A DNA stretch of 31,535 nt from Alphaproteobacteria bacterium (GTDB taxonomy: Bacteria; Pseudomonadota; Alphaproteobacteria; Sphingomonadales; Sphingomonadaceae): assembly GCA_028293055.1 (NCBI GenBank), contig JAQGLD010000334.1, positions 1 to 31,535 on the forward strand, written 5' to 3'. The notes under the pieces are model-generated. The model was not told the DNA's origin, did no database searches, and saw nothing but the letters and a program-made list of their open reading frames with translations. Both the position numbers and the translations under genes were made by a program. This document shows, in pieces, positions 15,251-21,802 of this stretch (position 1 is its first letter; each line of letters starts with the position of its first letter).

Positions 15251-15487
15251 TCAGTGGTCCCTCAGCCGCTCGATTTCGCGCTCGAGCGCGCTATCCTTGT
15301 CGGTCGCGATCCGCTCGAGCACCTGGATCCGCTCACGCAGCGTGCGAACCTCTTCCTTGAGGCGGAGCGATTCCGCGCCCTCGGGCCGCTTCTCGCGGTC
15401 GGCGTCGAACTTGTAGCGCGACTTGATCACGCTTGCGATCATCACCACCGCGACGATGACGACCACCATGATTTCCTGCGAGTTCAT
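15251..15487 (-). CDS. Small membrane coiled-coil protein (PspB-like paralogue)
   Basis: 78 aa from the ATG at 15487. Residues 5-22 (EIMVVVIVAVVMIASVI) form a single membrane segment, followed by a basic patch, and the remainder is a charged coiled coil. It ends with TLRERIQVLERIATD and EREIERLRDH. The LERIATDK core is identical to that of the next gene upstream. A longer open frame upstream has no support because the membrane segment begins at this ATG. It is part of the minus-strand psp operon, with 31 nt to the previous gene and 4 nt to the next. Confidence 0.8.
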   Translation of the reverse strand: MNSQEIMVVVIVAVVMIASVIKSRYKFDADREKRPEGAESLRLKEEVRTLRERIQVLERIATDKDSALEREIERLRDH

Positions 15488-15518
15488 CCTTGGCTCCTGA
15501 GCTTTGGGCGCTGGTCGA

Positions 15519-15779
15519 TCAGTTGAGCGGCTTGTCGCGCAGCCGCTCGATCTCGTCGGAAAGGTCGATGCCCTTGTCGGTCGCGATTCGTTCGAGGACC
15601 CGGACCCGGTGCTCGAGCATTTCGGTATGCGCTGCATATTGCGCGGTCGCTTCGGCGGTGTAGCGGCTCTGCGCGTCGAGCTGCTTCTCCTTCACCCGCA
15701 GCCACCTCCGCCACATGCTGGCAACGATCGCAGCGAGCGGGATCAGGATCCAGATCGTGTGCTGGTCGAGAACGATCAC
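15519..15779 (-). CDS. Small membrane coiled-coil protein (PspB-like paralogue)
   Basis: 86 aa with a single N-terminal membrane segment (about residues 7-24, TIWILIPLAAIVASMW), then RRWLRVKEKQ, then a helical tail. The tail shares AQYAAHTEMLEHRVRVLERI with the 87-aa neighbour upstream at nearly every position, and ends DLSDEIERLRD. The two are clear tandem paralogues. The membrane-plus-coiled-coil shape and the L-E-x-I core recall PspB. It probably associates with PspA, PspB or PspC in the inner membrane; no direct evidence exists in the sequence. Confidence 0.82.
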   Translation of the reverse strand: MIVLDQHTIWILIPLAAIVASMWRRWLRVKEKQLDAQSRYTAEATAQYAAHTEMLEHRVRVLERIATDKGIDLSDEIERLRDKPLN

Positions 15780-15792
15780 TGCTTTTCTCCGC

Positions 15793-16056
15793 TCAATTGA
15801 CTTTGTCGTCGCTCAGCTGATCGATCTGATGGGCCAGGTCGACGCCCTTGTCGGTGACGATCCGTTCCAGCACGCGCACCCTTTGCTCGAGCCTTTCGGT
15901 ATGAGCCGCATATTGCGCGGCCTTCTCGGCGACCATCTGCGCCTCTAGCTCGAGCTTGCGCTGCCTGAACGCCATCCACGGCTTGACGAAGACTCCGCCG
16001 ATCACGGCGAGGATGCCGCAGAAGATGCCGAGAACGGGGATGATGAGAGGGTTCAT
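15793..16056 (-). CDS. Small membrane coiled-coil protein (PspB-like paralogue)
   Basis: 87 aa. The membrane segment at about residues 3-26 (LIIPVLGIFCGILAVIGGVFV) begins like PspB (IIIVPILVIG) in the same operon. A charged helix follows with AQYAAHTERLEQRVRVLERI and then VTDKGVDLAHQIDQL. It is the closest relative of the 86-aa gene immediately downstream, 13 nt away. The spacing to the previous stop is 10 nt. It is probably an inner-membrane protein with its coiled coil in the cytoplasm, judging by the basic residues after the membrane segment. Confidence 0.82.
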   Translation of the reverse strand: MNPLIIPVLGIFCGILAVIGGVFVKPWMAFRQRKLELEAQMVAEKAAQYAAHTERLEQRVRVLERIVTDKGVDLAHQIDQLSDDKVN

Positions 16057-16066
16057 CGGGCAGCCT

Positions 16067-16393
16067 TTAATTCTTGGGCATGCGCAGGGCGTCGATTTCC
16101 TGCGTCAGGCGGTGGCTGTCGTCGGTGACGATCCGTTCGACCGTGGCGAGGCGATCCTTGATCGATCCGAGCTCGGCGCGAAGCTGCGCGTTTTCAGAGC
16201 TGAGCAGCTTCACCCGCTCGATCACTTCCTCGTTCTTCTTGGGATAGATGGCCTGGCCCCAGGCGCCGTCGAGCGGATAGCCGTGCTTGATGCGAAGCCA
16301 GGTGGTGACGACCCATCCGGCGACCCCGACCGAAGTGACGATCGCGATGAACGGAAAGAGCTGCGAGAGCATAGGGACGATTTCGTGATTCAC
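16067..16393 (-). CDS. Small membrane coiled-coil protein with GWV..W..HGYP motif (PspB-like)
   Basis: 108 aa starting at GTG 16393, which is preceded by an excellent AGGAGG six nt upstream; the open frame continues further but without a better start. A membrane segment at about residues 11-30 leads into GWVVTTWLRIKHGYPLDG, a motif shared with the gene upstream (GWVINNWIKARHGYPID). The tail SENAQLRAELGSIKDRLATV-ERIVTDDSHRLTQEIDALR is a coiled coil with the family core. It belongs to the psp operon, and these two genes form a second paralogous pair. Confidence 0.82.
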   Translation of the reverse strand: MNHEIVPMLSQLFPFIAIVTSVGVAGWVVTTWLRIKHGYPLDGAWGQAIYPKKNEEVIERVKLLSSENAQLRAELGSIKDRLATVERIVTDDSHRLTQEIDALRMPKN

Positions 16394-16412
16394 ATCCACC
16401 TCCTGTTGTCGG

Positions 16413-16676
16413 TCAGCGCAGGCGCTCGATCTCGCGGGCCGTGCGCTCGGCCGGATCGGTGGCGATCTGTTCGAGCACGGCGAGCCGCTCCTCGAGCCTG
16501 CCGATCTGCGACTTGAGCTCACCGTTCTCGGCGCAGATCGCCTCCATCTTCCGCTTGCTTGGCTGTTCTTCCTCGTCGTCGATCGGATAGCCGTGGCGGG
16601 CCTTGATCCAGTTGTTGATCACCCACCCGCCGGTCGAGATCGCCGAAGCCAGTATAATGAACTCCCAGATATTCAT
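16413..16676 (-). CDS. Small membrane coiled-coil protein with GWV..W..HGYP motif (PspB-like)
   Basis: 87 aa with a membrane segment at about residues 4-22 (WEFIILASAISTGGWVI), the NNWIKARHGYPID motif directly after it, an acidic spacer, and the coiled coil NGELKSQIGRLEERLAVLEQ with IATDPAERTAREIERLR at the end. It shares the HGYP motif with the next gene downstream and the L-E-x-I-x-T-D...E-I-x-x-L tail with the whole series, including the end of PspC. It begins 30 nt after pspC. Confidence 0.82.
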   Translation of the reverse strand: MNIWEFIILASAISTGGWVINNWIKARHGYPIDDEEEQPSKRKMEAICAENGELKSQIGRLEERLAVLEQIATDPAERTAREIERLR

Positions 16677-16706
16677 CTCATCCCCCAGTCATCGGCTGAG
16701 CCCGGC

Positions 16707-17090
16707 TCAGCGAAGCTGCTCGATCTCTCGCGCCAGGCGGCTGTTCGAGCTGGTCACATAGGTTTCGACATCGGCGAGGCGGCGATCGATCTCGCGGAAG
16801 CGCGAACGGACATCGCGGACGGTGCGGGTCGGCGAGGCGCGGACGCCCTGCCAGAACTTGGCGTCCTCGGGGCTTTGCTCGTTCAGCTCGCGCGGCTTCA
16901 CCGGCGCCATCCAGGCGATCAGCATGTAAGCGAGGACGGCCAATCCCGAGCCGAGCACGGTCAGGATGACGAACCCGATCCGGATGATGGTGACGTCGAG
17001 GCCGGTATAGTCGGCGATTCCGGCGCAGACTCCCATCCACTTCTTGTTCTGCTTGTCGAGGTAGAATTTGGTGCGGCGGGGCGGATTCAT
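16707..17090 (-). CDS. pspC: Phage shock protein C (PspC-domain inner-membrane protein)
   Basis: 127 aa. The PspC domain covers about residues 5-65, with FYLDKQNKKWMGVCAGIADY and DVTIIRIGFVILTVLGSG, then the hydrophobic LAVLAYMLIAWMAP. With PspB it senses inner-membrane stress and frees PspF from PspA inhibition in enterobacteria. The C-terminal extension ends VRSRFREIDRRLADVETYV and SRLAREIEQLR, which is the same coiled-coil signature as the small proteins downstream. The ATG at 17090 overlaps the pspB TGA by 4 nt. A longer open frame upstream runs antiparallel to nothing useful and lies inside pspB. Confidence 0.93.
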   Translation of the reverse strand: MNPPRRTKFYLDKQNKKWMGVCAGIADYTGLDVTIIRIGFVILTVLGSGLAVLAYMLIAWMAPVKPRELNEQSPEDAKFWQGVRASPTRTVRDVRSRFREIDRRLADVETYVTSSNSRLAREIEQLR

Positions 17091-17419
17091 TGCTCGAGGC
17101 TCCTCAGCGGCCGGTTGCTCACCGTGCGCGGCTCGGGTCCGCTGCGCGGCTCGACCGCTGCGCGAGTCTCGAGCCCGATCGGGCCCGGATCGCAGGCGCT
17201 CAACCGCCAGTTGGGATTCTCCGCGGTCATGATCCGCTCGACCGTGCAGAGCCGGTCGTCGAGGCGGCGGGCGATGTCGTGAAGCTCGTCGAGCATCCTT
17301 TCGTCCTCGCCGGTCAGCACCGCCTGGCTCTTCCACTTGGTGACATAGTGAAAGATCAGCCAGGGCAGTCCGATGACCAGGATCGGGACGATGATGATCG
17401 GGATCATGTTGCCGTCCAT
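17087..17419 (-). CDS. pspB: Phage shock protein B
   Basis: 110 aa. One membrane segment (about residues 5-25, MIPIIIVPILVIGLPWLIFHYV), the cytoplasmic coiled coil DERMLDELHDIARRLDDRLC and the family-defining TVERIMTAENPNWR, which matches the enterobacterial LESILDAEHPNWR region. PspB normally ends there; this one carries an extra about 35-residue Pro/Arg-rich tail. It starts 4 nt after pspA and overlaps pspC by 4 nt, the classical pspABC order. It would relay membrane stress to the PspA-PspF switch. Confidence 0.93.
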   Translation of the reverse strand: MDGNMIPIIIVPILVIGLPWLIFHYVTKWKSQAVLTGEDERMLDELHDIARRLDDRLCTVERIMTAENPNWRLSACDPGPIGLETRAAVEPRSGPEPRTVSNRPLRSLEQ

Positions 17420-17423
17420 GTCG

Positions 17424-18107
17424 TCAGCCCTCCTGGCCGGTCGGGCTGCCGCTCAGCCGCGCTTTCAGCGCGGCAAGCTCGGCGTCGACCTTTTCGGAAT
17501 TGCGAAGCTCGGCAATCTCTTCCTCGAGCGATTTCGGAGGCGCGCCGAGCGCGAGCGCATCGGCATGGCCTTCGGCGAGGTCGGCGCGGCGTTCGAGATA
17601 GTCGAAGCGCGAAAAGGCCTCGTCGACCTTGGGGCCGGCATACATTTCGCGCATCCGGGCACGGTTCTGCGCGCTCTCGTAGCGGTTCTGGATCGCGTTC
17701 TGGCGGGAGCGGGCGTCGCGCAGCTTGGTCTGCAGCTTGGCGATATCTCCCTCGGAAGCGCGCAGCGCGTCATCGAGCACCTCGATCTCGGCCTTGAGCC
17801 CGTCGGCCATGTCGGCGGCCTTCTGCTTCTCGACCAGAGCGGCCTTGGCGAGATCCTCGCGATCCTTGGACAGCGCCAGCTCGGCTTTTTCGGTCCAGCT
17901 CTCCTGGAGCCGGTCGAGACGCTGGATCTGGCGGCGCATCTCCTTCTGGTCGGCGATCGTGCGCGCGGCCGAGGCGCGAACCTCGACGAGCGTTTCCTCC
18001 ATCTCGAGGATGATCATCCGGATCATCTTCGCCGGATCCTCCGCCTTGTCGAGCAGGTCGGCGAAATTGGCCGCAATGATGTCGCGGGTTCGGGAAAAAA
18101 TGCTCAT
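17424..18107 (-). CDS. pspA: Phage shock protein A, PspA/IM30 (ESCRT-III-like) family
   Basis: 227 aa and almost entirely alpha-helical coiled coil. MSIFSRTRDIIAANFADLLDKAEDPAKMIRMII is the amphipathic membrane-binding helix plus the conserved EDP motif. The long hairpin helices run over about residues 25-140, and the C-terminal half ends with KSLEEEIAELRNSEKVDAELAALKARL. PspA inhibits PspF and coats damaged inner membrane. The ATG at 18107 has AGGAG 7 nt upstream; a further-upstream frame start lacks homology. An 82-nt gap with a strong stem-loop separates it from the 51-codon gene that precedes it. Confidence 0.96.
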   Translation of the reverse strand: MSIFSRTRDIIAANFADLLDKAEDPAKMIRMIILEMEETLVEVRASAARTIADQKEMRRQIQRLDRLQESWTEKAELALSKDREDLAKAALVEKQKAADMADGLKAEIEVLDDALRASEGDIAKLQTKLRDARSRQNAIQNRYESAQNRARMREMYAGPKVDEAFSRFDYLERRADLAEGHADALALGAPPKSLEEEIAELRNSEKVDAELAALKARLSGSPTGQEG

Positions 18108-18139
18108 CCTATCACTCCTGAACGCGTAAAACGGCAGCG

Positions 18140-18176
18140 GGCCGGGGAAGAGGCAAGGGGAAGTTCTTCCCCGGCC
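18140..18176 (-). promoter_or_regulatory. Strong intercistronic stem-loop before pspA
   Basis: GGCCGGGGAAGA (18140-18151) and TCTTCCCCGGCC (18165-18176) are perfect 12-bp reverse complements around a 13-nt loop. No T-run follows on the minus strand (next is CGCTGCCGTTTT), so complete termination is unlikely. Attenuation, RNA processing or protection of the upstream 51-codon message are possible. It would set different levels for the peptide and pspA. Confidence 0.6.
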
Positions 18177-18189
18177 GACCACCGCCGGA

Positions 18190-18345
18190 TCAGATCACAG
18201 CCTGACCCGAAACCAGCTTCACGGCAAGACCGGCAGAGGTCGTCGTGGCGGAGGGGAACGGTCCGACCGCCGCACCAACCGAAGTCGTGGTGAGAAGGAT
18301 CGAACCGACCACCGCCAGACTGATCTGCTTCCAATTGCCGAACAT
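18190..18345 (-). CDS. 51-aa single-membrane-segment peptide at head of psp operon
   Basis: MFGNWKQISLAVVGSILLTT is the start; the hydrophobic run spans about residues 8-28 and ends VGAAVG. A short polar tail rich in Thr, Ser, Ala and Val follows. It reads either as a signal peptide with a cut after GAA or as a membrane-anchored peptide. The ATG at 18345 has GGGAGC six nt upstream, and the gene starts about 40 nt after the likely sigma-54 start site. It is therefore the first product of the psp transcript. I do not recognise a family; it is not PspD or PspG by sequence. Confidence 0.72.
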   Translation of the reverse strand: MFGNWKQISLAVVGSILLTTTSVGAAVGPFPSATTTSAGLAVKLVSGQAVI

Positions 18346-18397
18346 GACTTGCTCCCTGAAACTCTGCTCCCGCTCGTCGGCGGTATGTCCAGATCTC

Positions 18398-18414
18398 TTC
18401 AAGAGCCGTGCCAG
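18398..18414 (-). promoter_or_regulatory. Sigma-54 (-24/-12) promoter of the psp operon
   Basis: Read on the minus strand the site is CTGGCACGGCTCTTGAA, against the consensus YTGGCACG-N4-TTGCW. The -24 half matches fully and the spacing is exact. The -12 half has A for the usual C (TTGA). PspF is a sigma-54 activator and its gene lies divergently next door, so context strongly supports the site. The predicted start is near 18386, about 40 nt before the 51-codon gene. Confidence 0.72.
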
Positions 18415-18421
18415 ACACAGA

Positions 18422-18464
18422 AAATCGCGGAAAATAGCCGCTTTCAGCGGTCTGGCTGCGATTT
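18422..18464. promoter_or_regulatory. Nested inverted repeats, candidate PspF-binding upstream sequence
   Basis: Arms AAATCGC (18422-18428) and GCGATTT (18458-18464) enclose a smaller dyad CCGCT-ttc-AGCGG (18438-18450). The block begins 8 bp upstream of the -24 element and ends about 78 bp from the expected start site. It is where an enhancer-binding activator such as PspF could dock, and close enough to pspF to give autoregulation. The assignment rests on position and symmetry only. Confidence 0.45.
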
Positions 18465-18514
18465 GGGGCGCCTTGTCTCTTGCCAAGAGATGGGAAATCG
18501 TCCCAATTGTCAGC

Positions 18515-19567
18515 ATGGAACGGACTACCCAGCTTGTCGGCCAATCCTCCTCCTTTCTCGACGCGGTCGAGCGGGCGAGCAGGGCCGCGCCACTCGACCG
18601 GCCGGTGCTGGTGATCGGCGAGCGCGGCACCGGCAAGGAACTGATCGCCGAACGCCTTCATCATCTGTCCTCGCGGTGGGATGCGCCGCTGGTGACGATG
18701 AACTGCGCTGCTCTGCCCGAGACCCTGATCGAGGCGGAATTGTTCGGTCATGAGGCCGGCTCTTTTACCGGAGCTTCCAAGTCGCGCGCCGGCCGCTTCG
18801 AGGAAGCCGATGGCGGCACCCTGTTTCTCGACGAGCTGGCGACGCTTTCATCCGCAGCCCAGGATCGGCTGCTTCGGGCGGTCGAATATGGCGAGATCAC
18901 CAGGATCGGCGCGTCGCGGCCCATCCGGGTCGATGTCCGGATCGTCGCAGCGACCAACGAGCATTTGCCCCGCCTGGTCGAGGAGGGGCGATTTCGCGCC
19001 GACCTGCTCGACCGGCTGTCCTTCGAGGTCGTCACGTTGCCGCCGCTCAGGCATCGCAGCAGCGACATACCGATCCTCGCCGATCATTTCGCGCGGCGAA
19101 TGGCGCTCGAGCTCGAATGGCCCAACTGGCCGGGCTTCAGCACCACCGGGCTCAACCGCCTGCTCGAATATAGCTGGCCGGGCAATGTCCGCGAGCTGCG
19201 CAATGTCGTCGAGCGCGCAGTCTATCGCTGGGACGATTCCGAGCGTCCGATCGACTCGATCCAGTTCGATCCCTTCGAGTCCCCATGGCTGCCGCTGCCG
19301 TCCTCGTCGGGGAGCCCCGCATCCGCGTCGGGCACCGCGCCGCCACCTGCGGTCGAGATCCTCGCGCCTTCACCACCCTCGCCCGGCGGAATCCATGACC
19401 CGGAGAGCTGCGCCGATTTCCGTCTCGCCATCGCCGAATATGAGAAGGCGATCCTCGCGGCGGCGCTCGAGAAATGCCGCTGGAACCAGCGCACGGCCGC
19501 TGCGGCGCTGGCGCTCAGCTACGACCAGCTCCGCCACGCGATGAAGCGACACCAATTGATGACGTGA
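18515..19567 (+). CDS. pspF: Sigma-54 activator PspF
   Basis: 350-aa bacterial enhancer-binding protein without a receiver domain. The AAA+ domain starts at once. GERGTGKEL is Walker A (about 30-38) and LFGHEAGSFTGASKSRAGRF holds the sigma-54 contact loop, written GSFTGA instead of GAFTGA. GGTLFLDELATLS is Walker B, and NVRELRNVVERAVY the sensor 2 region. A Pro/Ser-rich linker (about 255-295) precedes the Fis-type helix-turn-helix (NQRTAAAALALSYDQLRHAM). The ATG at 18515 starts the family homology. The gene is divergent from the psp operon as in enterobacteria, and PspA should bind its AAA+ domain. Confidence 0.95.
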   Translation: MERTTQLVGQSSSFLDAVERASRAAPLDRPVLVIGERGTGKELIAERLHHLSSRWDAPLVTMNCAALPETLIEAELFGHEAGSFTGASKSRAGRFEEADGGTLFLDELATLSSAAQDRLLRAVEYGEITRIGASRPIRVDVRIVAATNEHLPRLVEEGRFRADLLDRLSFEVVTLPPLRHRSSDIPILADHFARRMALELEWPNWPGFSTTGLNRLLEYSWPGNVRELRNVVERAVYRWDDSERPIDSIQFDPFESPWLPLPSSSGSPASASGTAPPPAVEILAPSPPSPGGIHDPESCADFRLAIAEYEKAILAAALEKCRWNQRTAAAALALSYDQLRHAMKRHQLMT

Positions 19568-19608
19568 TCCCCGGTTTCGTGCTACGGAAAGGGGAGGAGG
19601 ACCAGACC

Positions 19609-20157
19609 ATGATGGGCAAATTCCTCGTTTCCGCGGCGGCCTTGATGGCCGCGTCCCCGGCGATCGCCGCGATTCAGGTGCTGGGCAGCTCGTCGGCCCG
19701 GATGTGCTACGAAGCGGCAGAGGCTCCCGGCAAGCCGACGATCGACGAACTCCAGCGCTGCAGCACCGCCTTGAGCGAGGAGGGCCTGGCTCCCCATGAT
19801 GAAGTCGCCACCCTCGTCAATCGCGGGATATTGAGACTCCGGCTCGGGCGCCTCGACGGGGCGGTCGCCGACTTCAATTCTGCGATCGGCGGCGATCCGA
19901 ACGAGCCCGAGGCCTATCTCGACAAGGGGATGGTTGCCCTTCGGATGAACGATGGCGCCCAGGCGGTTTCGCTGTTCGACACCGCCCTCCAGAAGAAGAC
20001 CCGGCGGCCGGCGCTCGCTTATTATGGGCGTGCTGTCGCGCAGGAGATGGCCGGGCGGCTCAAGGAAGCCTATCTCGACTATCGCCAAGCGAGCCTGCTC
20101 GAGCCGCAATGGCAAGAGCCGAAGATCGACCTGGCCCGCTTCACCGTCCGTCAATAG
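19609..20157 (+). CDS. Secreted TPR-repeat protein
   Basis: 182 aa. A signal peptide (MMGKFLVSAAALMAASPAIAA) with a likely cut after AIA, then tetratricopeptide repeats from about residue 60: VATLVNRGILRLRLGRLDGAVADF, PEAYLDKGMVALRMNDGAQAV, ALAYYGRAVAQEMAGRLKEAY. The protein should be periplasmic and act as a protein-interaction scaffold; the partner is unknown. The start at 19609 has GGGGAGGAGG 8 nt upstream, and a second ATG follows at once. It lies 41 nt after pspF and may be read with it. Confidence 0.85.
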   Translation: MMGKFLVSAAALMAASPAIAAIQVLGSSSARMCYEAAEAPGKPTIDELQRCSTALSEEGLAPHDEVATLVNRGILRLRLGRLDGAVADFNSAIGGDPNEPEAYLDKGMVALRMNDGAQAVSLFDTALQKKTRRPALAYYGRAVAQEMAGRLKEAYLDYRQASLLEPQWQEPKIDLARFTVRQ

Positions 20158-20290
20158 CTGCCGCGGATCTCCGCGGGGTAAGCGCCGAGAACAGGTTTTT
20201 GCGGGTCGCCTGACGGTCGGCGCCAAAAAAAAGACCGGCATCTCCTTCTTTCGTCGTGCGTTGGCCCGACCGAGAGACGAGGAGTAAATC

Positions 20291-20917
20291 ATGCCATTCA
20301 CACTGCCCGAGCTTCCCTTCGCACGAGAGGCGCTCGGCGATCTCATGTCTGCCGAGACGCTCGATTTCCATCACGGCAAGCATCACAAGGCCTATGTCGA
20401 CAAGGTCAACGCCATGCTCGGCGAGAAGGGTCTGGAGGGCGCGTCGCTGAGCGCCGTGATCCGCGCCGGGAAGGAACGCGGAGACAAGGGCCTGTTCAAC
20501 AATAGCGGCCAGATCTGGAACCACAATTTCTTCTGGCAATGCCTCGCTCCGCCGCAGGGACAGCGTCCGGTCGGCCAGCTTGCGGCCCTGATCGAGGAGG
20601 GTTTCGGAACGACCGAGGCCATGCTCGCCAGGCTCAAGGAAGAAGCGGTCAACCATTTCGCCAGCGGCTGGGCCTGGCTCGTGCTCGACGGCGGCAGCCT
20701 GAAGATCGCGTCGCTCCACGATGGCGACAGCCCGGTCGCCCATGACGGCATGCAGCCCCTGCTCACGCTCGATGTCTGGGAGCATGCTTATTATATCGAT
20801 TATCGCAACGCACGCCCCGCCTATGTCGACGCGGTGCTCGGCAATCTGGTGAACTGGGAATTCGTCGCGCGCAACCTCGATGGCCAGGGCATTAGCCGCG
20901 CGGACCAGCAAGGCTAG
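20291..20917 (+). CDS. sodB: Superoxide dismutase, Fe type
   Basis: 208 aa; converts superoxide to oxygen and hydrogen peroxide. The metal ligands are His27 (LDFHHGKHHKAYVDK), His78 (IWNHNFFW), Asp161 and His165 (LDVWEHAYYIDY). Gln74 (NNSGQIWNH) is in the position of the iron-specific active-site glutamine, so iron rather than manganese is expected. The final residues are normal. There is no signal peptide, so it is cytosolic. The ribosome site GAGGAG lies 6-8 nt upstream. The 130 bp before it contain an A8 tract (20225-20232) but no promoter I would assert. It is convergent with the ABC genes. Confidence 0.96.
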   Translation: MPFTLPELPFAREALGDLMSAETLDFHHGKHHKAYVDKVNAMLGEKGLEGASLSAVIRAGKERGDKGLFNNSGQIWNHNFFWQCLAPPQGQRPVGQLAALIEEGFGTTEAMLARLKEEAVNHFASGWAWLVLDGGSLKIASLHDGDSPVAHDGMQPLLTLDVWEHAYYIDYRNARPAYVDAVLGNLVNWEFVARNLDGQGISRADQQG

Positions 20918-21025
20918 GAACTCTCCCGTAACGGGGACTGGTGCCAAAGGCGGTGGTGAGGGTGGAGACCTGCATATCGTCCCTCCGCCGCCCGACGTGC
21001 GGTCCCATCACCGCGGCGGGCAGGA

Positions 21026-21802
21026 TCAGTTCTTCAGGCGGTACCCGGTCCGGAAGATCCACGCCACGACGCCCAGGCAAAGCAGCATGAACCCGACGAT
21101 CGCCGCGAGGCTGAGCCCGATATCGACATCGCCCTTGCCGTAAAAGCTCCAGCGAAAGCCGCTGATCAGATAGACCACCGGGTTGAACAGGGTGATGGTC
21201 CGCCATGGCTGGGGGAGCATCTCGATCGAATAGAAGGCTCCGCCGAGGAAAGTGAGGGGGGTCACGACCAGCATTGGGATGAACTGGATCTGCTCGAAAT
21301 TCTTGCCCCAGATGCCGATGATGAATCCGAACAGGCTGAACGTGAACGCGATCAGCAGCAGGAAGGCGATCATCGCGGCCGGGTGGAGAATCTGGATCGG
21401 AACGAACAAGGCGGCGGTGGCGAGGATGATCAGGCCGAGCGCGACCGACTTGGTCGCGGCCGCTCCGACATAGCCGATCACGATCTCCAGCGGCGAGACC
21501 GGCGCGGAGAGCACCTCGTAGATCGTGCCGGTGAATTTCGGGAAGAAGATGCCGAAGCTCGCGTTGAAGATGCTTTGGGTGAACAGGGACAGCATGATCA
21601 GCCCGGGGACGATGAAGGCGCCATAGGGGACGCCGCCGACCTGCCTGATCCCCGAGCCGATCGCCGCGCCGAAGACGACGAAATAGAGCGAAGTGGTGAT
21701 CACCGGGCCAACCACGCTCTGCCACAGGGTGCGCAGCGCCCGCGCCATCTCGAAGCGATAGATCGACCAGACGCCGTGGCGATTGAAGGCGCCGACTTTC
21801 AT
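21026..21802 (-). CDS. ABC-2 type transporter permease
   Basis: 258 aa with six hydrophobic segments spread from about residue 28 to 250, the ABC-2 membrane domain. [36 protein letters not shown], then [20 protein letters not shown] is the coupling-helix region typical of export permeases such as YadH or Nod[14 protein letters not shown] and [12 protein letters not shown] complete it. The start codon overlaps the ATPase stop by 4 nt, so both halves are made together. The substrate is unknown; YadG/YadH-like lipid or envelope-component export is the nearest guess. It ends the minus-strand run from dapF. Confidence 0.9.
   Translation of the reverse strand: MKVGAFNRHGVWSIYRFEMARALRTLWQSVVGPVITTSLYFVVFGAAIGSGIRQVGGVPYGAFIVPGLIMLSLFTQSIFNASFGIFFPKFTGTIYEVLSAPVSPLEIVIGYVGAAATKSVALGLIILATAALFVPIQILHPAAMIAFLLLIAFTFSLFGFIIGIWGKNFEQIQFIPMLVVTPLTFLGGAFYSIEMLPQPWRTITLFNPVVYLISGFRWSFYGKGDVDIGLSLAAIVGFMLLCLGVVAWIFRTGYRLKN

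Noticed and set aside
20158..20290. CCGCGGatctCCGCGG hairpin and A8 tract before sodB as a terminator or riboswitch
   Set aside because: The hairpin is short and has no T-run, and no known riboswitch core is visible.
20918..21025. Search for a terminator or small gene between sodB and the ABC permease
   Set aside because: No convincing hairpin with T-run, no ribosome site with an open frame; I see nothing assignable here.
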